Below are positions 22,487-26,348 of a DNA stretch of 26,348 nucleotides, in pieces (the first letter of the stretch is position 1; each line of letters begins with the position of its first letter). The stretch covers positions 1-26,348 of IMG/VR virus record IMGVR_UViG_3300033571_023908; one strand, given 5' to 3'. The position numbers and the translations under genes are program-made. The notes beneath the pieces were generated by a model. The model had not been told where the DNA came from and searched no databases. It saw only the letters and a list, made by a program, of their open reading frames with translations. This stretch comes from a virus.

Positions 22487-24348
22487 AAACCATGCCCCTG
22501 TTCCCAACCCCGACTGAGTGGGTTCCTCCACAGTCTTTCCCCAACTTATCCACAGCCCGGGAGATTGCAATTGACCTTGAAACCTGCGATCCACACATGG
22601 AGTCGTTTGGCCCTGGCTGGCCTCGCAGCGACGGCTTTATCGTTGGATACGCCATCGCTGTGGATGGTTGGGCTGGGTATTTCCCTGTTGCTCATGCTGG
22701 TGGTGGAAACCTTGATAAGCGTCTGGTGGAGAGGTGGATCAAGGATGTCCTCGCCCTCCCAGCGGACAAGATCATGCACAACGCCGCCTATGACGCCGGG
22801 TGGCTTCAGGCAAGTGGATTCACCATCAATGGCCGCATCCTCGATACCATGCTGGCCGCTCCGCTCCTCGATGAAAACCGCTTCTCGTACAGCCTCAATG
22901 CGCTTGGCTTCGACTACCTCCAAGAGGTCAAGAGCGAGCAGGGCCTCAAGCAGGCAGCAGCCGACTTTGGCGTCCACCCTAAGAAGGAGCTTTGGAAGCT
23001 CCCCGCGATGTATGTTGGTGAGTACGCCGAGCAAGATGCAGCGCTGACGCTCAAACTCTGGCAGCAGTTCAAGATCAAGATGCGCCAAGAGGAGGTCGAG
23101 TCCATCTTTGAGCTTGAGACCAACGTCTTTCCGGTGCTGATGGAGATGACCCGCAAGGGCATTCGCTTCGACCGCGACAAATGCAGCAAGCTGATTGATC
23201 AGATGCGAAAGCGCGAGGAGCAGTTGCTGCGTGCGATGAAGGAGCAGGTTGGCCAGAAGGTCGATGTTTGGGCAGCACAGTCCGTGGCCCAAGCATTTGA
23301 TCGCCTGGGCATCTCCTACGCCAAGACCGACAACGGGCTGCCAAGTTTCACCAAGGGCTTCCTCGACTCCTGCGAGCATCCGCTGGCCAAGATGATCGTG
23401 GAGGCCCGCGAGACCAACAAGACGCACAGCACCTTCCTGCAGCCGTACATGGACTTCAGCGCCACGACGGGGCGCATCCATCCGCATGTCAACCAGATGC
23501 GCTCTGATGACGGCGGCACGGTCACCGGACGGCTGTCCATGGCCAACCCCAACTTGCAGCAGGTACCTGCCCGCCACGAAATCATCGGACCGATGGTCAG
23601 GAGCCTGTTTCTGCCTGAGGAGGGCGAGCAGTGGGCATCGAACGACTTCTCCTCCCAGGAGCCGCGCCTGCTGGTCCACTACGCCAATCTGCTGTCTCTG
23701 CCCGGGGCCGACAACTTGGTTTCTGCGTACCAAGAGAACCCCAGCACCGACTTCCACCAGATGGTCGCGGACATGGCTGGAATCAAACGCAAGGCGGCCA
23801 AAACGATTGGCCTGGGGCTGATGTACGGCATGGGCAAGAACAAGCTTGCAGCGCAGCTTGATCTGTCCCTGGACGAGGCCAGTGAGTTGATCGAGCAGTT
23901 CCACAGGAACGTGCCGTTCCTCAAGGGCACCGTCAACTCCGTCATGAAGCGCATTGAGCATCCAGCCTCGGGCGGCGCGATCCGCACCCTGCTGGGCCGC
24001 AAGTGCCGGTTCCCGCTGTGGGAGCCGATGGAGTGGGGCGTGAACAAGGCGCTGCCGCGTGAGCAGGCAGTCATGGCTTACGGCCAACGGATCAAGCGGG
24101 CAGGCACCTACAAGGGCCTGAATCGCCTCATCCAGGGGTCAGCCGCAGATCAGACCAAAGCAGCCATGGTGGCCCTGGCCAAGGCCGGTATGCGGCCTAT
24201 CTTGCAAGTGCATGATGAGGTGGCCCTGTCGGTCAAGAGCCGCGAGGAAGCTGTCGAGGGGGCGAGGATTATGGCCGAGGCTGTGCGCCTGGAAGTCCCC
24301 AGCCGGTGCGATGTGGAGATCGGACCAAGCTGGGGAGAAGCGAAGTGA
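22483..24348 (+). CDS. polA: family A DNA polymerase with 3'-5' exonuclease domain
   Basis: A 621-aa replicative polymerase. The exonuclease domain has Asp31-Leu-Glu33 (Exo I), Asn100 and Asp104 (Exo II) and Tyr181-xxx-Asp185 (Exo III), so proofreading should work. Polymerase motif A is Asp388-Phe-Ser-Ser-Gln-Glu393 (E. coli Asp705 and Glu710). Motif B runs from Arg436 through Lys440 to Tyr448, with Leu444 where E. coli Pol I has Phe762. Motif C is His577-Asp578-Glu579. There is no 5'-3' exonuclease domain. The likely start is GTG 22483, overlapping the helicase stop as GTGA, with AAAAAGGG eight bases upstream; ATG 22492 is the alternative. A frame reaching back to 22135 only runs antiparallel in sense to the helicase and is not used. 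The stop abuts the convergent gene's stop in TGATCA. Confidence 0.96.
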   Translation: MKTMPLFPTPTEWVPPQSFPNLSTAREIAIDLETCDPHMESFGPGWPRSDGFIVGYAIAVDGWAGYFPVAHAGGGNLDKRLVERWIKDVLALPADKIMHNAAYDAGWLQASGFTINGRILDTMLAAPLLDENRFSYSLNALGFDYLQEVKSEQGLKQAAADFGVHPKKELWKLPAMYVGEYAEQDAALTLKLWQQFKIKMRQEEVESIFELETNVFPVLMEMTRKGIRFDRDKCSKLIDQMRKREEQLLRAMKEQVGQKVDVWAAQSVAQAFDRLGISYAKTDNGLPSFTKGFLDSCEHPLAKMIVEARETNKTHSTFLQPYMDFSATTGRIHPHVNQMRSDDGGTVTGRLSMANPNLQQVPARHEIIGPMVRSLFLPEEGEQWASNDFSSQEPRLLVHYANLLSLPGADNLVSAYQENPSTDFHQMVADMAGIKRKAAKTIGLGLMYGMGKNKLAAQLDLSLDEASELIEQFHRNVPFLKGTVNSVMKRIEHPASGGAIRTLLGRKCRFPLWEPMEWGVNKALPREQAVMAYGQRIKRAGTYKGLNRLIQGSAADQTKAAMVALAKAGMRPILQVHDEVALSVKSREEAVEGARIMAEAVRLEVPSRCDVEIGPSWGEAK

Positions 24349-24693
24349 TCACGCTTTGCGCCGTAGGACAAGCATCAAGAGTTTGGTCTTGACTTCGGCC
24401 ATGGCGTTACGAATCCCGATGAGGGATAGACGGGGCGGTTCCTTGTAGTCGTCAAACAGATCCAGTTGTTCCAGGGTGAATAGGTACTCACCCCTGCCTT
24501 TTCCCTTAACCAATTCAGCGCGAAGGCGCCCAGAGGCTGCCAACGTCAGCCCCGCCCTGCGGATGCAGGAGGGGTGGATGTTGAGAGCCTTGGAAAGTTC
24601 ACTGGTGCGCTGAGGGATGTAGTTGCACTGGCGCAGGTAGGCCATCACGGCTGCCTGCGCGTCCTTGGCGGCCACCTTGATAGGTTCGACCAT
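24349..24693 (-). CDS. winged-helix-like small protein, putative DNA-binding
   Basis: A 114-aa basic protein from ATG 24693; GTG 24702 or a TTG further upstream are possible starts, and no ribosome site is strong. Residues about 12-75 resemble a winged helix: AVMAYLRQCNYIPQRTSELS, then ALNIHPSCIRRAGLTLAASG as the recognition part and LRAELVKGKGRGEYLFTL as the wing. The C-terminus is Leu/Lys-rich (TKLLMLVLRRKA). It is the last gene of the leftward cluster, 13 bases after the preceding gene, and its stop abuts the polA stop. It could be a phage transcription regulator, but no family is recognised. Confidence 0.68.
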   Translation of the reverse strand: MVEPIKVAAKDAQAAVMAYLRQCNYIPQRTSELSKALNIHPSCIRRAGLTLAASGRLRAELVKGKGRGEYLFTLEQLDLFDDYKEPPRLSLIGIRNAMAEVKTKLLMLVLRRKA

Positions 24694-24706
24694 CAGAACC
24701 ACCCGC

Positions 24707-25201
24707 TCATACCGCCCGCCCTTCCAGGCGCATAGCCACCAGCTTGGCGTAGCCTGCAATGTCGACCCAATGATCGACCTTGTTGGGGTTGCCGTTGATG
24801 ATGCGACCGATCTTGTGGATGATCATCTCCAGGGCTTCCCACTGGTCGTCAGCGAAGGTCTTGTTGTGCTTCTGAGCGTGCTCAGACACCAGCCGCTTGA
24901 TACCCTGCATGAGTTCGGCGCCGTTCTTGAACTGGCCATAGTCCACGGCCCGCTGATCAAGGACCGCGCCCACGGAGATAGTGCCTTCCATATGCGGCGG
25001 CAACGTCAGCGTCTGCTCCGGGACGGGCAGAACCGGCGGCACAAACGATTCCTTGAACGCCTCAAGGCGGCTCCTAGCCCGCAGCTTGTAGACGTAGGGA
25101 ACCGCCATGTTGTACTTGAGCGCAACGTCCTTGACGTTTGACTCCGGGTACTTCTTGAACAGGGCGATGATCTTCAGGGATGTGGGGGACGGTTTTTTCA
25201 T
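24707..25201 (-). CDS. HTH plus conserved helical phage domain (DUF6378-like)
   Basis: A 164-aa two-part protein. Residues about 22-42 (NVKDVALKYNMAVPYVYKLR) form a helix-turn-helix like those in small regulators and transposase-type HTHs. Residues about 78-160 form a conserved all-helical domain with VLDQRAVDYGQF, DQWEALEMIIHKIGRIING and DHWVDIAGYAKLV. I recall this signature as the phage family DUF6378, whose layout resembles MazG-type helical nucleotide hydrolases; that relation is inference. ATG 25201 has GAGGAA upstream and overlaps the stop of the 46-aa gene as ATGA. A regulator sensing a small ligand is one possibility; function is unproven. Confidence 0.78.
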   Translation of the reverse strand: MKKPSPTSLKIIALFKKYPESNVKDVALKYNMAVPYVYKLRARSRLEAFKESFVPPVLPVPEQTLTLPPHMEGTISVGAVLDQRAVDYGQFKNGAELMQGIKRLVSEHAQKHNKTFADDQWEALEMIIHKIGRIINGNPNKVDHWVDIAGYAKLVAMRLEGRAV

Positions 25202-25338
25202 AGCAGTGCTTCCTCGTAGGGTTCGATGGGTTGTTTGTTTTTGGGTTCTTTTGGGAAGAACTTTGGGTCGAGGCGGTCAAATGGCCACCACTTCTTGAGT
25301 TCCTCTTCAGTCAGTCTTCTTTTCGGTTGCTCTTTCAT
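25198..25338 (-). CDS. 46-aa protein of unknown function
   Basis: A short gene with a good Shine-Dalgarno (AAGGAG just before ATG 25338). It overlaps the 3' end of the upstream gene by 32 bases and ends in an ATGA overlap with the next gene. The product is highly charged, begins MKEQPKRRLTEEELKKWWPF and continues DRLDPKFFPKEP, ending in PYEEALL. Trp-Trp-Pro-Phe and Phe-Phe-Pro suggest a small binding motif rather than a domain. No family was recognised. Tight coupling at both ends is the best evidence that it is real. Confidence 0.7.
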   Translation of the reverse strand: MKEQPKRRLTEEELKKWWPFDRLDPKFFPKEPKNKQPIEPYEEALL

Positions 25339-25807
25339 TTCTCTCCTTTCTAACGATGGGTCTTGCTTTCCTCTGACGTACTACCTCATGCACTATGTCC
25401 ATTGCTTTCTCAAGCTCTGCTACAGTACATGCTTCAAGCTGGGCATCATGGATTTCCATGCCCAGGTTCAAGGCGTTGAGTTCGGGTCCTCGCAGGGTAA
25501 ACTTGCCAGTCTCCGCCCCTCTGCTTCCCACAGCAAAGAGGGCGTCCTGTGAGGCCCGAATCTCAACCTCCCAGTCCTGGCCGATCTTCATCGTTGCCAG
25601 GGCTTCCGTGATGTTCAAAGCGCCAATCAGGATGTCAATGTCCTGCCTTGTTCCTTGACCGCTTCGAATCGATTCCAATGCAAGGTGGTTCTTGATTCTC
25701 AAGTCCGTGCCTGCGCTGATTGATGCTACGCGCTTGAGGCCGCCAATGACATAGGACAAAGGGTCCGGAAGGACGCCCTTGGGGCGGTACTTGCTGCGCT
25801 TTCTCAT
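25307..25807 (-). CDS. conserved phage protein of unknown function
   Basis: A 166-aa basic, helical protein starting at ATG 25807, 35 bases downstream of a strong sigma-70-type -10 element. It begins MRKRSKYRPKGVLPDPLSYV, continues LRIKNHLALESIRSGQGTRQ (about 36-55) and DIDILIGALNITEAL (about 56-70), and has GPELNALNLGMEIHDAQLEA (about 107-126). I recognise this combination from hypothetical proteins of phages of betaproteobacteria, with no function known. No enzyme motif is seen. The C-terminus is Arg/Lys/Glu-rich. Its 3' end overlaps the 46-aa gene. Confidence 0.8.
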   Translation of the reverse strand: MRKRSKYRPKGVLPDPLSYVIGGLKRVASISAGTDLRIKNHLALESIRSGQGTRQDIDILIGALNITEALATMKIGQDWEVEIRASQDALFAVGSRGAETGKFTLRGPELNALNLGMEIHDAQLEACTVAELEKAMDIVHEVVRQRKARPIVRKERNERATEKKTD

Positions 25808-25830
25808 GATGTGTTTCCATTCTTCTTTCT

Positions 25831-25852
25831 TGCGTACGCATAGTGTACGCTA
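25831..25852. promoter_or_regulatory. two adjacent GTAC-centred palindromes, candidate operator
   Basis: TGCGTACGCA (25831-25840) is a perfect 10-bp palindrome at the likely transcription start, followed directly by TAGTGTACGCTA (25841-25852), a near-palindrome over the -10. Both centre on GTAC, as does the operator-like site at 17646-17657. Confidence 0.5.
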
Positions 25853-25869
25853 AATTAACCGTGCGTCAA
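25842..25869 (-). promoter_or_regulatory. sigma-70-type promoter of the leftward early cluster
   Basis: On the minus strand TTGACG (25869-25864), a 16-base spacer and TACACT (25847-25842), with the same hexamers and spacer as the promoter at 17629. The -35 overlaps the stop codon of the upstream 63-aa gene. Transcription should start near 25835, about 28 bases before ATG 25807. Confidence 0.75.
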
Positions 25870-26057
25870 GGGCCTTTAGGTTGAGTTGCACTTCTGTTGT
25901 CTTTAGCCGCTTGCTGTGCTGCCTTGAGTGAGGTGTACTTGGCCTTGTTGCTCTTCAGGACAAAGAGGTCGTAGTGGTCGCGTGTGATCTCATCGACCAC
26001 TTCGCCATTGGGCGTTTCCAGCACCCAATGGTCTAAGTTCCAAGTCTTCCACTTCAT
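25866..26057 (-). CDS. 63-aa protein of unknown function
   Basis: ATG 26057 has AAGGAG seven bases upstream and forms an ATGA overlap with the previous stop. The product begins MKWKTWNLDHWVLETPNGEV and has KAKYTSLKAAQQAAKDN near the end: a predicted small beta sheet followed by one helix, a layout frequent in short phage early proteins. No family can be named. Its stop codon lies within the -35 of the downstream promoter. Confidence 0.74.
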   Translation of the reverse strand: MKWKTWNLDHWVLETPNGEVVDEITRDHYDLFVLKSNKAKYTSLKAAQQAAKDNRSATQPKGP

Positions 26058-26260
26058 TTTTGCTCCTTCAGTTTGTCAACGGCATAGGCGATTGCTTGGT
26101 AGAAAGTCCAGCGGTTGCCCGGCTCAATCTCGTTGACTGTTGTGTAGATCTTCTGGAGCAGATCCCACAGTTCATCTCTCTGGGCCATTGCGCAGAGCGG
26201 ACGTTGGCAGTCGAAGCTGCACGAATGGATGTCTTCTTTCATAGTGTCTGACTCTTTCAT
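26054..26260 (-). CDS. small Cys-containing protein of unknown function
   Basis: A 68-aa product if ATG 26260 is used, two bases after the stop of the upstream membrane peptide; ATG 26242 (62 aa), with GAAAGAG upstream, is equally possible. Near the N-terminus HSCSFDCQRPLC places three Cys and a His within 12 residues, which could bind zinc, followed by AQRDELWDLLQKIYTTVNEI, a helix. Short proteins with a Cys-rich start and an AQRDEL helix are common in phage early regions. The stop overlaps the next start. Confidence 0.68.
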   Translation of the reverse strand: MKESDTMKEDIHSCSFDCQRPLCAMAQRDELWDLLQKIYTTVNEIEPGNRWTFYQAIAYAVDKLKEQK

Positions 26261-26262
26261 AA

Positions 26263-26348
26263 TCAATAAAACTGCGCCCACCAAGTGAGTATCTCTGCGA
26301 CCAAATAGCAGCAGATCAACATGCCCGCCACGAAGAATGCAGTTTCCC
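26263..26348 (-). CDS. 3' end of a small membrane protein, cut by the window edge
   Basis: An open minus-strand frame enters from the right edge and ends in TGA at 26265-26263. The visible 27 residues are almost all hydrophobic: FFVAGMLICCYLVAEILTWW, then AQFY at the C-terminus. This is one likely membrane segment with a Trp-rich boundary. The start is outside the window. It lies two bases before the next ATG, consistent with an operon. It could be a holin-like or host-membrane-targeting early peptide; the fragment cannot decide. Confidence 0.55.
   Translation of the reverse strand, partial: ETAFFVAGMLICCYLVAEILTWWAQFY

Noticed and set aside
22546-24087. Minus-strand open frame of 513 codons opposite polA
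   Set aside because: It is an artefact of GC-rich third positions; the polymerase motifs are all on the plus strand.
24474-24502. Intrinsic terminator after polA
   Set aside because: A 6-bp stem (GGGTGA with TCACCC) has an 8-base loop and only TTTT five bases later, too weak to call.
26261-26284. TTG start extending the Cys-rich small protein upstream
   Set aside because: It would overlap the membrane peptide's end and has no ribosome site; ATG 26260 or 26242 is better.
1-26348. tRNA genes, integrase, attachment sites, insertion sequences
   Set aside because: No cloverleaf, recombinase motif or terminal inverted repeats were recognised on reading both strands.

Overview
The window is part of a tailed-phage genome, most likely a podovirus-type (short-tailed) lytic phage or an uncultivated phage contig. 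The evidence is tightly packed genes, almost all with start/stop overlaps or gaps of a few bases, a lysozyme beside a block of large low-complexity virion proteins, and a full phage replication set. There is no sheath, tape-measure, integrase or lysogeny repressor in view. Base composition is GC-rich by eye, Shine-Dalgarno sites are canonical and the promoters look like host sigma-70 sites, so a GC-rich proteobacterial host is likely. Naming the host more closely would be a guess. Terminase, portal and capsid genes are not here and presumably lie to the left.

Region 1 (5-15390, + strand) is the late block. It holds a GH24 lysozyme, a predicted beta-rich head-tail/packaged-DNA-stabilisation-like protein, a second beta-rich structural protein, four large probable internal or ejection proteins (704, 611, 800 and 1137 aa), a 124-aa Dps/ferritin-like protein, a Pro/Gln/Met repeat protein and a 51-aa Lys/Ala basic protein. 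It ends at a strong intrinsic terminator that lies inside the next, convergent gene.

Region 2 (15414-17599, - strand) is a two-gene operon: an SNF2-type helicase followed, through an ATGA overlap, by a RecB/Cas4-like PD-(D/E)XK nuclease. Its intrinsic terminator lies inside the 51-aa late gene, so the two convergent transcripts should overlap at their 3' ends.

Region 3 (17600-24348, + strand) starts at a divergent promoter whose -10 element is a perfect palindrome. It encodes a small unknown protein, a coiled-coil protein, an SSB-like candidate, an archaeo-eukaryotic-type (AEP) primase, a UvrD-like helicase and a family A DNA polymerase with a 3'-5' exonuclease domain. The last three are linked by TTGA and GTGA overlaps. 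The polymerase has Leu where E. coli Pol I has Phe762.

Region 4 (24349-26348, - strand) is a leftward cluster of small, probably early genes: a winged-helix-like protein, an HTH plus conserved alpha-helical domain protein, a 46-aa protein, a conserved phage protein, two small proteins and the end of a membrane peptide cut by the window edge. A second promoter with the same TTGACG-N16-TACACT layout as the region 3 promoter drives part of it. No stretch above about 101 bases lacks a gene.
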